A stretch of DNA of 64,000 bases from Sphingobacterium hotanense (GCF_008274825.1 NZ_CP030848.1:3347618-3411617); one strand, 5' to 3'. Shown: positions 42,761 to 52,410, numbered from the stretch's first letter. Numbers and translations are program-made. The notes: generated by a model from the sequence alone, not told the origin.

Positions 42761-45337
42761 CTATGCCAAATTTCGACCTGCATTGACAACACCATAGATA
42801 GTTCGGCCGATTAATTTCCGATAAACGTCCGCCTTTTTCTCATCCAACTTATTACTTTCCAATTTTCTGATGGCGTAATGCTGAATGATTAACAAAGGAA
42901 GAATGATTTTCTCACGCTCGCAGATCGATGCTTTTTCAACCGGATAATTCTCCATCAGCTCTGTCATTCCGGTCAGTTTCAATAAATATTCTTTCGTACG
43001 GTCGAATTCGTCTTTCAACATCTTCCAGAACTCGCCAAACTCAGCATCATCCTGCATATAGGAAGTGATATTGAAGTTGGACTTCGTCATGGACATCATA
43101 CAGTTGTCAATAATGGTATTGAACATACCAGAATTTTCATACAGATTCTTCACGTAAGACCACATGTTGTTGTCCTCTGCCCACTGTAAAGCAGTACCCA
43201 CACCGTAGAATCCTGGAATATTTTGTTTCAACTGACTCCAAGCAGTTACGAAACTAATTGCTCTCAAATCTTCTAAGCGCAATTCCTTATCCGAATTACG
43301 TTTCACCGGTCTACTACTGATATTGATCGATGCCAAGCTCTTTAAAGGACTCAAAGTCTCGAGATACTTTAAAAACTTAGGATGCTTTCTCAAAGACAAG
43401 AATTTCTTATGACTTTCAGCCGCCATCTGATCGATTACCTTCTTTTGCTTTGCAGTCAATGTATCCCCTTCTTTCTGGCGCAAATCAGAAACAATTCCCG
43501 CGTGCAATAACTGCTCGATATTGTATTTAGCAGTATCTAAAGAGCCATATTGCGAACTAATTGTCTGCCCTTGGATAGTCAATTGGATATGGTTGTTTTC
43601 AATTTCCTTACCCATGGATGCGTAGAAACGCTGTGTTTTACCACCGCCACGTGCTGGAGGGCCACCACGGCCGTCAAAGAATACCAGATCAACATCGAAC
43701 TCTCTGGAAATAGCCGTTAGTTCGATCTTCGCTCTATAGATAGACCAGTTTGCCATCAAATAGCCACCGTCCTTCGTACTATCAGAGAAGCCTAACATGA
43801 TCGTTTGCTTATTCCCTCGTTTCTTCAGATGCGCGGCGTAGGCTTTATTTGCATATAAGCTTCGCATTACATCCGCAGCACGAGAAAGGTCGTCAACTGT
43901 CTCGAACAACGGCACGAAGTCCATCGTCAAGTCCTTCTTCGACCAGCCTTGCCATAGGAAGAGCTGCATTAAACCTAATATATCAGACGCTTGTTGACAA
44001 TTTGAAATAATGAATCGCTGAACAGCACGTTCCGATCCCGACTCTTGAATCTGCTTAATCAGTCGAATCACTTTAAGCGTATCTTCGACTAAAGGCGCAG
44101 GCACGTTTTCAATTGCAAGGTCTTTCTCCGAAAAAGTAATTGCTTGTTCCTTCGCGTCTTCGTCGTCTCCGATTTCCTTTTTATCGATTCCTGTTTCTTT
44201 TGGATATTGCGTCAGCAACCAATTAAAGGTTTCCCGAAGCACACTGCTATCCTGGCGAATATCCAGCGTAGTAAAGAAACAGCCGAAGGTTTGCACTTTA
44301 CGGATCAAATCTTCCACAATCTCTACAAATAGTCCATCGTGCGTCTCAAGCAACACGCGTTTAACCTCCTTCAGGTTGAACAGGATCTCTTCTGTAATAT
44401 CCTCCGGATTCTCTTTCGGATTAAAGCTGTTTTCATAAAGCAGCTCCTGCAAGGCATCCAGGTACGTTTCAACACCACGGAAGGTGATTCTACGTTTTAC
44501 GATTCTAAAATCACGGTAGTAACAACGGAAGAGAATCGTGCGAAGCAACGTTGCGACGCGCTTCGTACTTTCCCAAGTTACATTCGGGTTCCCGTCACGG
44601 TCTCCTCCTGGCCAGAAGCCAAGCTCGACAATCTGACTAGTCTCCGCACTTGATAATTCTAACTCGTTGTCAATCTTCGACTGTATCTCAGACGCCACGC
44701 GATAGAATACATTCTCCAGGTACCAAGCCAAGCTGATCGCCTCGTCAACCGGTGTTGGCTTCAATTTATTGATAAATGGAGTCTTTCCTAACTGTTGTAA
44801 CAGCAGGTGAATATTAGGGATATCGTTCAGTTTCAACAACTCAATCAAGTCGTTGATGATCGATAATACAGGTCCTGGATAGAACTGAGTTGGGTGAGCC
44901 GTTAGTACTAAGCGCACCGACATATCTCTGAGACGCTGAATCACTTGTTTTTTTGTTTCCGGATTCGACTGTGCAAGTCGGAATACGGAGTCCAATCCAG
45001 CGGTTTCATCAGATTTACCAACCGCCTTAAATGCCGAATCTTCCACAGCATCAAACAATACCACTTGGCGCTCAATGTATTGAACAATTCGGAATAATAG
45101 GTCTAAGCGATCATCTTCCTGAACATACTGTTCATATTGACCGAAAAAACTATCAATAATAGCTTCGGGGGTTAACTTCTCCTCCACTCCTTTTTCGCAA
45201 TGCGTCGTAAAGAACGGAAGGATAGTCCCCGTGTGTTTCACACGTTGGAACGGCAATGTAAGAAACAAACTTTTAAACAAATCGAAACGCGTCAGCACCT
45301 CGTTTTGAAAAGCTGCTTTTTTCTGGCTTAATCTCAT
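42761..45337 (-). CDS. ppc: Phosphoenolpyruvate carboxylase
   Basis: An 858-residue PEP carboxylase that forms oxaloacetate from PEP and bicarbonate to refill the TCA cycle. Catalytic motifs: VRLVLTAHPTQFYPGP with His148, ELGFWPGGDRDGNPNVTWES, LGFSDSTKDGGYLMANWSI and FFDGRGGPPARGGGKT. The chain ends in GVVNAGRNLA, whereas typical enzymes end in QNTG; the end is divergent rather than cut off, since the stop is clean and the rest of the C-terminal helix is present. Start at 45337 gives a normal N-terminus. No regulatory partner adjacent. Confidence 0.93.
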   Translation of the reverse strand: MRLSQKKAAFQNEVLTRFDLFKSLFLTLPFQRVKHTGTILPFFTTHCEKGVEEKLTPEAIIDSFFGQYEQYVQEDDRLDLLFRIVQYIERQVVLFDAVEDSAFKAVGKSDETAGLDSVFRLAQSNPETKKQVIQRLRDMSVRLVLTAHPTQFYPGPVLSIINDLIELLKLNDIPNIHLLLQQLGKTPFINKLKPTPVDEAISLAWYLENVFYRVASEIQSKIDNELELSSAETSQIVELGFWPGGDRDGNPNVTWESTKRVATLLRTILFRCYYRDFRIVKRRITFRGVETYLDALQELLYENSFNPKENPEDITEEILFNLKEVKRVLLETHDGLFVEIVEDLIRKVQTFGCFFTTLDIRQDSSVLRETFNWLLTQYPKETGIDKKEIGDDEDAKEQAITFSEKDLAIENVPAPLVEDTLKVIRLIKQIQESGSERAVQRFIISNCQQASDILGLMQLFLWQGWSKKDLTMDFVPLFETVDDLSRAADVMRSLYANKAYAAHLKKRGNKQTIMLGFSDSTKDGGYLMANWSIYRAKIELTAISREFDVDLVFFDGRGGPPARGGGKTQRFYASMGKEIENNHIQLTIQGQTISSQYGSLDTAKYNIEQLLHAGIVSDLRQKEGDTLTAKQKKVIDQMAAESHKKFLSLRKHPKFLKYLETLSPLKSLASINISSRPVKRNSDKELRLEDLRAISFVTAWSQLKQNIPGFYGVGTALQWAEDNNMWSYVKNLYENSGMFNTIIDNCMMSMTKSNFNITSYMQDDAEFGEFWKMLKDEFDRTKEYLLKLTGMTELMENYPVEKASICEREKIILPLLIIQHYAIRKLESNKLDEKKADVYRKLIGRTIYGVVNAGRNLA

Positions 45338-45577
45338 AATTAAAACAAAAGTAATTTTATAGTTATTCCCTGAGGATGGTCAGCGAATTACAAATATATA
45401 AGTTTTATATAAAAAAGCTTATTTATTTACAATTTTAATATTCCAATCAAACATATGTTGATATTTCAATAAATGATATTTCTTTTCGATTTTAATTTAC
45501 GAAATTCTTTGACTTAAAAAATTACTTCTCTAAAAACCGCTGAATCGGGATTCCTTCCTTATATTTGTCGTATCACG

Positions 45578-47770
45578 ATGAAGAAAACGAAGGAAATTAG
45601 CAACTTTTTTTATAGTCAATATTTCGCAGATGGCTTGCGCATCACGATAGGCTGTGTAGTTCCTATTATTATATGTGCGGCCTTTGGGGAGTTCCTCATG
45701 GGAACATTCATTTCCTTAGGCGCCTTGTTAATCGGTCTGTCCGACACGCCAGGAGCGCCTTCACATCGCCGGACGGGTATGATTTCATGCCTAATCGTAT
45801 GTATCCTTACGCAACTCATCACGGTCGCATCCAACTCCAATATCTGGATAATGACCATTGTTATCGGGCTATTATGCTTCCTATACTCCATGTTCGCCGT
45901 TTTCAACGCACGTGCGGCAACTGTCGGCTCTATGGGTATATTGATTATGCTGATCAATGTTGATGATGCCTATACGTTTAAAGAAGAAATGTACTTTTTA
46001 CTTTTCTTTTTCATCGGGGCCGTATGGTATATGCTGATCAGCTTCTCCCTCTCGCAGGTCCGACCTTATCGATTAGCGCAGCAGGAGCTCTCCGAATCTA
46101 TTCGATTTGTAGGCGACTTCATCCGCCTCCGGGCCAACTTCTATGACCACAAAGTCGATCTTGATGATAATTACCGGAAGCTTATCGAAAAGCAAATTGA
46201 AGTCCATGAACATCAAGAAAATGTGCGCGACTTACTTTTCCAGAGTAAGCGTTCCATTAAGGATACGACCAAGGTCGGGCGCTTTCTAACGCTTATCTTC
46301 AATGATATTGTCGACCTTTTTGAGCAAAGCATGACCACCCATTATGACTATGAGGTCATCCGCAAAACCTACGCGCATACAGGAATTTTAAAGGAGTTCA
46401 GAAACTTGCTTTTAAAAATTGCGAACGAACTAGACCATTTAGCTTATCAATTAAATGCTAATCGAGCGCCCAAGCCGCTATATAATTTCAAAGACGATAT
46501 TGAGAGTATCAAAGAACTGATTGACCAAGTTGAACAAAAAGAGAATATCAACAGTATACCGTTGAAGAAGATTCTGATCAGTATCCGTAGCATTACGGTT
46601 TTTATTCACAATATCTACAACTATAATGCGATACGATCGAATAAAGTCAATAAGCAAGAGATCGAAGAGGCGAACAAGTTCATCCAGACGGAGCATATCG
46701 TTTGGAGTAAACTGAGAGACAACTTATCGTTCAACTCGTCTATTTTCCGCCACGCGCTGCGCATGGCAGTGGTGATGGCGGTTACCTATCTGGTTTTGAA
46801 CATGGACTGGTTCAATGTAGGCAGCATGGGGAGTTACTGGGTATTATTGACTATCATGGTGATCCTAAAACCTGGTTTTGGCTTAACGAAGGAGCGGAAC
46901 TTCCAACGCTTATTAGGTACAGTCATTGGCGGTATCATTGGCGCCATTATCTTAATGACGGTCCATAATGAAATTGCCCTGTTTATATTGCTGATCTTCT
47001 TCTTCCTGACCGCCTATAGCCTATTCCGCGTCAATTATATTGTCGCAGTGCTCTTCATGACGCCCTACGTATTGATCATGCTGAGCTTCACCGGATATAA
47101 CACCTTTGAGATTGCAAAGGAACGCATATTCGATACTTTTCTAGGTGGCATGATCGCTTTTATATCCAGCTATGTAGTATTCCCGAATTGGGAGAGTTTC
47201 CAAATTCGCCCGAATATGCGACAGTTGCTGATTGCAAATTATAATTACCTAGCTATCGCCGTTAGACTCCTATCAGACGAAACGGTCAATATCACAGAAT
47301 ACAAACTCTCTCGAAAAGAAGTTTACATTGCTTCAGCGAATATGGGTTCCACTTTCCAACGTATGCTCTCGGAACCTAAATGGCGTCAGAAAAGCACAAA
47401 AGAGGTCAACCGGTTTGTCATCCTGAACCATATTCTCTCGTCTTACGGTGCTACGCTTCTGACGCAACTGCAGCAAGCCATGAATGCAAATTATACCAAA
47501 GAGCATCTGCTCCTACTGAAAAAGATATTGAGCAATATGGCAAAATCGATTGTATTGCTCACAGATGATCAGGATCAACCGATATTCACCGAAGTAAGCG
47601 AATTCCCTGAAGTGACTGAAGAGACACTTGATCCGGCGGAATCTAAATTAATTACCGAGCAATTACAGTTTTTGAATAAAATATCCGCAGATTTATATAA
47701 ATCTACCGTGGATGTTATGGAGAAAGAGGCAATCATCCATCCGCAAAAAATAGAAATGATCAATGGATAA
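45578..47770 (+). CDS. FUSC-family membrane protein (YccS-like)
   Basis: A 730-residue inner-membrane protein of the fusaric-acid-resistance/YccS type. Two blocks of hydrophobic helices (about residues 20-150 and 395-520) each precede long soluble helical segments (about 160-380 and 530-730), the repeated FUSC layout. Proteins of this family are thought to export aromatic or phenolic acids, though YccS itself is uncharacterised. TATATTTG at 45560-45567 is a probable -7 element. Its last codons overlap the YpdA-like gene by 8 bases, and a TetR-type regulator gene faces the pair from downstream. Confidence 0.85.
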   Translation: MKKTKEISNFFYSQYFADGLRITIGCVVPIIICAAFGEFLMGTFISLGALLIGLSDTPGAPSHRRTGMISCLIVCILTQLITVASNSNIWIMTIVIGLLCFLYSMFAVFNARAATVGSMGILIMLINVDDAYTFKEEMYFLLFFFIGAVWYMLISFSLSQVRPYRLAQQELSESIRFVGDFIRLRANFYDHKVDLDDNYRKLIEKQIEVHEHQENVRDLLFQSKRSIKDTTKVGRFLTLIFNDIVDLFEQSMTTHYDYEVIRKTYAHTGILKEFRNLLLKIANELDHLAYQLNANRAPKPLYNFKDDIESIKELIDQVEQKENINSIPLKKILISIRSITVFIHNIYNYNAIRSNKVNKQEIEEANKFIQTEHIVWSKLRDNLSFNSSIFRHALRMAVVMAVTYLVLNMDWFNVGSMGSYWVLLTIMVILKPGFGLTKERNFQRLLGTVIGGIIGAIILMTVHNEIALFILLIFFFLTAYSLFRVNYIVAVLFMTPYVLIMLSFTGYNTFEIAKERIFDTFLGGMIAFISSYVVFPNWESFQIRPNMRQLLIANYNYLAIAVRLLSDETVNITEYKLSRKEVYIASANMGSTFQRMLSEPKWRQKSTKEVNRFVILNHILSSYGATLLTQLQQAMNANYTKEHLLLLKKILSNMAKSIVLLTDDQDQPIFTEVSEFPEVTEETLDPAESKLITEQLQFLNKISADLYKSTVDVMEKEAIIHPQKIEMING

Positions 47771-48731
47771 TTATTACGATATACTGATTGTAGGCGGCGG
47801 CCCTATTGGGCTTGCCTGCGGAATCGAGGCGCAAAAGAATGGTTTGAGCCATATCATTTTGGAGAAAGGCTGTTTAGTCAATTCCCTATATAACTATCCG
47901 GTCAACATGAGCTTCTTTTCTACTTCGGAACGATTGGAAATTGGCGACACCCCATTTGTGACCACTAATCCAAAACCGAAAAGAGCTGAAGCATTGGAAT
48001 ACTACCGACGCATCGAGAGCAAGTTCAATCTGAATACGCATCTTTTTGAGGCAGTTCTATCTGTCAACAAAGATCAAGGCTTATTTACGGTTGAAAGTTC
48101 CAAGCAGACCTATACTGCGAAATATGTGGTCATCGCAACAGGATTTTACGATATCCCGATGTACCTGCATGTGCCAGGCGAAGAACTACCGAAAGTAAAG
48201 CATTATTATGATGATCCACACTATTACGCGAAGCAAAATGTAGTCGTGGTTGGTGCCAGCAATTCCTCCATTGACGCTGCTTTGGAAACCTATAGAAAAG
48301 GTGCTCATGTGACGTTGGTGGTTCGTGGTCCAGAAATTAGCCCTAGAGTGAAATACTGGGTTAGACCAGATATAGACAATCGAATCGCCTTCGGCGAAAT
48401 CAAAGCTTACTTTAATAGCCAAATCACCAATATTACGGAAGATGAGGTTGAGATTATGACTGAAGAGGGTCTGCTAACTATCGAGAACGACTTCGTATTA
48501 GCATTGACAGGCTACAGGCCAAACTTTGACTTCCTCCGTAAAGTCGGAATCCATATCCCGGCCGAAGCGCCGATGATACCTGAGCATAATCCGGAAACGA
48601 TGGAAACTAATATAGAAGGCCTCTTTCTTGCGGGTGTGGTCTGCGGAGGGTTAAACACGCACCTATGGTTTATTGAAAACTCCAGAGTGCATGCGCAGAT
48701 GATCCTTTCGAGAATAAAAGAGTTGAATTAA
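47763..48731 (+). CDS. ypdA: YpdA-type (bacillithiol-disulfide reductase family) FAD protein
   Basis: A 322-residue flavoprotein disulfide-reductase relative. FAD-binding GGGPIGLACGIEA is at 10-22, NAD(P)-binding VVVGASNSSIDAALE near 160, and the C-terminal FAD loop GLFLAGVVCGG is present. It lacks the CxxC of thioredoxin reductases, as YpdA does. In Firmicutes, YpdA reduces bacillithiol disulfide with NADPH. The gene overlaps the FUSC gene by 8 bases, implying translational coupling, and shares a TTAA with the stop of the convergent TetR gene. Whether this organism makes bacillithiol is not shown here. Confidence 0.85.
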   Translation: MDNYYDILIVGGGPIGLACGIEAQKNGLSHIILEKGCLVNSLYNYPVNMSFFSTSERLEIGDTPFVTTNPKPKRAEALEYYRRIESKFNLNTHLFEAVLSVNKDQGLFTVESSKQTYTAKYVVIATGFYDIPMYLHVPGEELPKVKHYYDDPHYYAKQNVVVVGASNSSIDAALETYRKGAHVTLVVRGPEISPRVKYWVRPDIDNRIAFGEIKAYFNSQITNITEDEVEIMTEEGLLTIENDFVLALTGYRPNFDFLRKVGIHIPAEAPMIPEHNPETMETNIEGLFLAGVVCGGLNTHLWFIENSRVHAQMILSRIKELN

Positions 48732-49339
48732 GGACGCAGCCCACGAATAAAAATCCTAGCTAGCTTCTTTTGTAAGGCAAGTATATAATCAAATTCTTCT
48801 TTGGTCGGCGGAATGAAGATGTTGTTAAACTCTTTCACAACACCGATTCGCATGCCCAGAATCGAAATCATAAAAATCTTTGAGGTTACCGGTAAATCAT
48901 CCACAATGATTTCACCCTTTTCGATACCACGACTCAAAATATTCTGCACCTGCTCGATATCTTTATCAATAATCGAAGTACAAGCTTCCTCCAAATCCGG
49001 TGGAAACTCGTTACGCAAAGAGTAGGTATATTCAAAAATGCTGTAATTCTCTTTTATGGCTTCCAAACGAGCTTCTAGAAATGCCGTAAATGCTTCGTCG
49101 ATATTTTTGGATTTCGTAATCCTACTTTCCGTCTCAGCAACCATCTCGTCCACAGTATATTCTAAAACAGCGGCATACAACCTATTCTTATCTGGGAAGT
49201 AATAGTATAACAGCGCTTTGGAAAAAGACAAATCCTGAGCAATCTCCGCCATGGTCGTCTTTGCCATTCCGAAATGAGCAAACCTACGGCGCGCAGCTTC
49301 TAAAATCTTTTGTCTTTTAACATCAGCGTTCTTTGCCAT
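48728..49339 (-). CDS. TetR/AcrR-family transcriptional regulator
   Basis: A 203-residue TetR-type repressor. The N-terminal helix-turn-helix (ILEAARRRFAHFGMAKTTMA, then EIAQDLSFSKALLYYYFPDK) is typical, and the ligand-binding C-terminal domain follows from about residue 60. It is convergent with the FUSC-YpdA pair, so they may be functionally linked, with the repressor sensing an aromatic or toxic compound. AATTAAA/TTTAATT inverted words lie in the 5' upstream region (about 49344-49376), possibly an autoregulatory operator. Ligand unknown. Confidence 0.9.
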   Translation of the reverse strand: MAKNADVKRQKILEAARRRFAHFGMAKTTMAEIAQDLSFSKALLYYYFPDKNRLYAAVLEYTVDEMVAETESRITKSKNIDEAFTAFLEARLEAIKENYSIFEYTYSLRNEFPPDLEEACTSIIDKDIEQVQNILSRGIEKGEIIVDDLPVTSKIFMISILGMRIGVVKEFNNIFIPPTKEEFDYILALQKKLARIFIRGLRP

Positions 49340-49442
49340 TCTATTAATTAAATTAGTTTATAAATGCTGGTTTAATTATCTTTACCACTCTTTAACTAAG
49401 TTACTTTATTTTTTCGAATTTTTAAAGATATCGGTCAAAAAA

Positions 49443-50459
49443 ATGAAAAACACCCTTCAAACAGCTGTCTCCCTAAAGGATTTTAATACGTTCGGAATTG
49501 AAGCTAAGGCAAATAAATATATTAGAATCACGGAGGAGTCGAGTTTGAAGGAACTGTATGAGCAAGATGCCTTCAAGCAGAAGTTCTTTGTTTTAGGTGG
49601 TGGAAGCAATGTTTTGTTTACTGAAGACTATGATGGGCTTATTGTCCACATTGCCAACAAGGGTATACAGCATTTCATCGAAGGCAACCAAGTCTTTGTA
49701 ACCGCATCAGCTGGAGAAGTATGGAACGACTTAGTTTGGTATTGTATCAAGCACGACTTTCCGGGCATGGAAAACCTTGCACTTATCCCTGGTACCGTTG
49801 GAGCCTCACCTATTCAAAATATTGGGGCTTATGGTACAGAATTGATGCACATCTTCTATTCTTGCCGCGCATTTGACACCCATACCGGCGAATTTGTAAC
49901 TTTTACGAACGTCGACTGCCAATTCTCCTACCGCGATAGCATTTTTAAGAAAGAGCATAAAGGAAGATACATTATCTGTAGTGTAACCTACAAACTTTCC
50001 TTATTCGGACAGATCAATACCAGCTACGGCGCGATCGAAGCCGAACTAGCAAAAAGAAACATCCAGGAACCTAACATTAAAGATGTCGCAGAGGTCGTTT
50101 CGTATATCCGCGTCGAAAAACTACCGGATCCAACTACCGTTGGCAATGCCGGCAGCTTCTTCAAAAACCCAATCATCAGCAAAACGCAGTTTATCAACCT
50201 ACAGGCACAACACCCTGATATTGTGCACTATCCAATGGGCAATGATGAGGAAAAATTAGCTGCGGGATGGCTTATTGAACAGTGCGGATGGAAAGGAAAA
50301 GAAGTCGGCGAAGTCGCAGTGTGGAAAAATCAAGCTTTGGTACTTACTAACAAAGGAGCAGCAAGTGGAGCACAAATTTATGAAGTATCGTCCAAAATTG
50401 TGGACGATGTTTTATCGAAGTTCGGTGTAAAACTCGAACGCGAGGTAAACGTTTTATAA
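49443..50459 (+). CDS. murB: UDP-N-acetylenolpyruvoylglucosamine reductase
   Basis: A 338-residue FAD enzyme reducing enolpyruvyl-UDP-GlcNAc to UDP-MurNAc with NADPH, the step after MurA. FAD-binding VLGGGSNVLFTEDYDGLIV is at about 50-70, followed by ALIPGTVGASPIQNIGAYG, RDSIFKKEHKGRYIICSV, the catalytic-Ser segment GNAGSFFKNPII and the C-terminal AGWLIEQCGWKG. This is the type with the extra lid region found in E. coli-type MurB. It is separated by 103 bases from the divergent TetR gene. Confidence 0.95.
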   Translation: MKNTLQTAVSLKDFNTFGIEAKANKYIRITEESSLKELYEQDAFKQKFFVLGGGSNVLFTEDYDGLIVHIANKGIQHFIEGNQVFVTASAGEVWNDLVWYCIKHDFPGMENLALIPGTVGASPIQNIGAYGTELMHIFYSCRAFDTHTGEFVTFTNVDCQFSYRDSIFKKEHKGRYIICSVTYKLSLFGQINTSYGAIEAELAKRNIQEPNIKDVAEVVSYIRVEKLPDPTTVGNAGSFFKNPIISKTQFINLQAQHPDIVHYPMGNDEEKLAAGWLIEQCGWKGKEVGEVAVWKNQALVLTNKGAASGAQIYEVSSKIVDDVLSKFGVKLEREVNVL

Positions 50460-50741
50460 AGTTTTCCACATTTTCCACAGTCCGAAAACAATTCCCTAAA
50501 AACAAAAAAAAACTTCTCTCTAGCACTAGAAACGGCGCTAAATAGCATCTATTTTTTCTCGTAAAACGATAATTTTATTGAGAAATAGGATGTTTTTCCA
50601 CATTTTAAGGTATTAACTGCACAGTAATTGATATTATCAGTACAAATGGTGATTGATTATCGTGGCACTCCCATCGTATAGAATTACCATTTTCCAAATG
50701 ACACTTAACTATTTAACAACAATATATAAACTACTGATTGT
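50460..50741. promoter_or_regulatory. Intergenic region with inverted repeat upstream of the ECF sigma gene
   Basis: About 280 bases. It contains repeated TTTTCCACA words (about 50463-50479 and 50594-50599) and an imperfect inverted repeat, AAATGGTGATT (50644-50654) with AATTACCATTT (50682-50692), 10 of 11 pairs. Neither matches a known operator with confidence. Likely holds the sigma gene promoter, which I could not pinpoint. Confidence 0.4.
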
Positions 50742-51257
50742 ATGAACAAACTAGAATTTAACACACTTGTCATCAAACATTCCGATTCACTAAAAAGCTA
50801 TGCCCGTAACTTTACTCGTGATCAGGATGATGCAAATGACTTGGTGCAGGATACACTGCTCAAAGCAGTGACCTACTTCAAGAACTTTAGAGACGGAACG
50901 AATTTAAAGGGATGGTTATACACAATCATGAAAAACACCTTTATCAACAATTACCGTCGGGTCGTAAAAACAAACACCTTCATTACCAAGGAAGAGGAAA
51001 TTTCACAAACAAACTTAGTCGTGTCAGCTAGCAAGAACAAAGGCGAAAATAAATTCGTCATGGAAGACATCAACTATGCGCTTTCAAAACTATCAGACGA
51101 ATACTATGTACCATTTACGATGTATTTCGAAGGGTATAAATACCATGAAATCTCCGACCACTTGAAAATCCCGATCGGGACAGTGAAAACTAGAATCCAC
51201 GTGGCAAGAAAGTCCATGAAAAAAACCTTAGCTTCTTATAAATTCGAAGCTGAATAG
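50742..51257 (+). CDS. ECF-type sigma-70 family RNA polymerase sigma factor
   Basis: A 171-residue sigma factor of the extracytoplasmic-function type. Region 2 runs from about 1-90 (SYARNFTRDQDDANDLVQDT and LKGWLYTIMKNTFINNYRR) and region 4 from about 110-165 (YVPFTMYFEGYKYHEISDHL, then GTVKTRIHVARK, the DNA-recognition helix). No anti-sigma gene is adjacent, unlike the usual ECF-FecR pairs; this small, stand-alone type is common in Bacteroidota. The targets are unknown. Confidence 0.92.
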   Translation: MNKLEFNTLVIKHSDSLKSYARNFTRDQDDANDLVQDTLLKAVTYFKNFRDGTNLKGWLYTIMKNTFINNYRRVVKTNTFITKEEEISQTNLVVSASKNKGENKFVMEDINYALSKLSDEYYVPFTMYFEGYKYHEISDHLKIPIGTVKTRIHVARKSMKKTLASYKFEAE

Positions 51258-51290
51258 ATTATAACAATAAAAATCTTTGATTATAGGTTT

Positions 51291-51318
51291 CCCAAGATAT
51301 CCCTATCGACGCGATAGG
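51291..51318. other. Nested inverted repeat after the sigma factor gene
   Basis: CCTATCG and CGATAGG pair over 7 bp with an ACG loop, inside CCCAA and TTGGG outer words. No T-run follows on the plus strand, so it is a weak terminator at best or an RNA-stability element at the 3' end of the sigma transcript. Confidence 0.4.
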
Positions 51319-51342
51319 AGTTTGGGGGAGGCAAACAAAAAG

Positions 51343-51378
51343 AAATTTGAGATAAGCTTATTCGCTTATCTCAAATTT
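51343..51378 (-). terminator. Terminator overlapping the end of the PfkB gene
   Basis: A 15-bp perfect stem (AAATTTGAGATAAGC with its complement) with a 6-base loop. Read leftward it is followed by TTCTTTTTGTTTG. The right arm lies inside the last codons of the PfkB gene, so the terminator stem is partly coding. Confidence 0.75.
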
Positions 51379-52278
51379 TGATAAAGCAACGAACTGTTGA
51401 ATACGTGCTTTTATTTCTTCTGAGGTTAGATTTTCCAATCTTTCCGTTCCAAATTTCTCAACACAGAATGAAGCTAAGGCTGAACCAAAAATGATTGCAT
51501 TCTTCATGTTTGCAAAGTTGATCGATTGCAATTTCGCTAAATAGCCAATAAATCCACCTGCAAAAGAATCGCCCGCTCCTGTCGGATCAAACACATCTGC
51601 TAATGGCAATGCCGGAGCAGAGAAAACTTGTCCTTCACCGAATAATAAAGCGCCATGCTCTCCTTTTTTGATGATAAGATACTGTGGCCCCATTTCTAAG
51701 ATTTTCTCAGCTGCTTTTACCAAAGAAAATTCTCCAGACAATTGGCGTGCTTCTGCATCATTGATGGTCAATACATCTACCTTCTTCAACACTTCTTTCA
51801 AGCCATCCATCGCTACGTCCATCCAAAAGTTCATGGTATCCAACACCACTAACTTAGGTTTGTTCGTCAAGCGCTCTAAGGTTGCTGACTGAACAGCAGG
51901 CGTTAAGTTGCCCAATAACAAGTACTCGCAGTCTTGATAAGATGCCGGAATTTTAGGATCGAAATCCGCTAAGACATTCAATTCCGTAATTAATGTATCG
52001 CGGCTATTCATATCGTTGTGGTAACGACCTGACCAAAAAAATGATTTTCCACCAGGAACAATTTCCAAACCTTCTACGTCGATACCTTTCGAAGTGATGA
52101 TATTTAAGTTGTCATCTCCAAAATCCTCACCTATCACCGAAACAAGCTTCACATCTGAATATAAATAGGAAGCAGCTAAACCTGCATAGGTAGCAGCACC
52201 ACCAACGATTTTATCAGTTTTTCCGAAAGGGGTTTCGATAGCATCGAACGCTACGGTTCCAACGATTACTAAACTCAT
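51358..52278 (-). CDS. PfkB-family sugar/nucleoside kinase
   Basis: A 306-residue ribokinase-type carbohydrate kinase. The N-terminal VGTVAFDAIETPFGKTDKIV with VGGAATYAGLAASYL matches the family opening and the C-terminal DPTGAGDSFAGGFIGYLA holds the anion hole and catalytic Asp. ATP-dependent phosphorylation of a sugar or nucleoside is expected; the exact substrate is not determined. The 3' end overlaps its own terminator stem. It is separated from the tRNA-Asn copy by about 60 bases, transcribed leftward, and not part of an obvious operon. Confidence 0.88.
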   Translation of the reverse strand: MSLVIVGTVAFDAIETPFGKTDKIVGGAATYAGLAASYLYSDVKLVSVIGEDFGDDNLNIITSKGIDVEGLEIVPGGKSFFWSGRYHNDMNSRDTLITELNVLADFDPKIPASYQDCEYLLLGNLTPAVQSATLERLTNKPKLVVLDTMNFWMDVAMDGLKEVLKKVDVLTINDAEARQLSGEFSLVKAAEKILEMGPQYLIIKKGEHGALLFGEGQVFSAPALPLADVFDPTGAGDSFAGGFIGYLAKLQSINFANMKNAIIFGSALASFCVEKFGTERLENLTSEEIKARIQQFVALSKFEISE

Positions 52279-52296
52279 GAATGTATTTTTTTAAAT

Positions 52297-52323
52297 AAAA
52301 AAAAGCCGACTGTGAAGTCGGCT
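52297..52323 (-). terminator. Terminator of tRNA-Asn copy 1
   Basis: AGCCGACT (52304-52311) and AGTCGGCT (52316-52323) form an 8-bp stem with a GTGA loop and an A-run to the left, giving U-tract termination of the leftward tRNA transcript. Confidence 0.85.
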
Positions 52324-52336
52324 GTTATACTTTTTG

Positions 52337-52410
52337 CTCCTGAAGCTGGGCTCGAACCAGCGACCCTCTGATTAACAGTCAGATGCTCTAACCAACTGAG
52401 CTATTCAGGA
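52337..52410 (-). tRNA. tRNA-Asn (GTT), copy 1
   Basis: 74 bases, minus strand. Acceptor TCCTGAA / TTCAGGA, D-arm AGCTCAGTTGGTTAGAGC, anticodon stem-loop TCTGA-CTGTTAA-TCAGA with anticodon GTT, T-arm with GGTTCGAGCC, discriminator G. CCA not encoded. Identical to the copy at 55242-55315. Confidence 0.96.

Noticed and set aside
49344..49376. TetR operator upstream of its own gene
   Set aside because: AATTAAA/TTTAATT words are expected by chance in such AT-rich DNA; noted only as a possibility.
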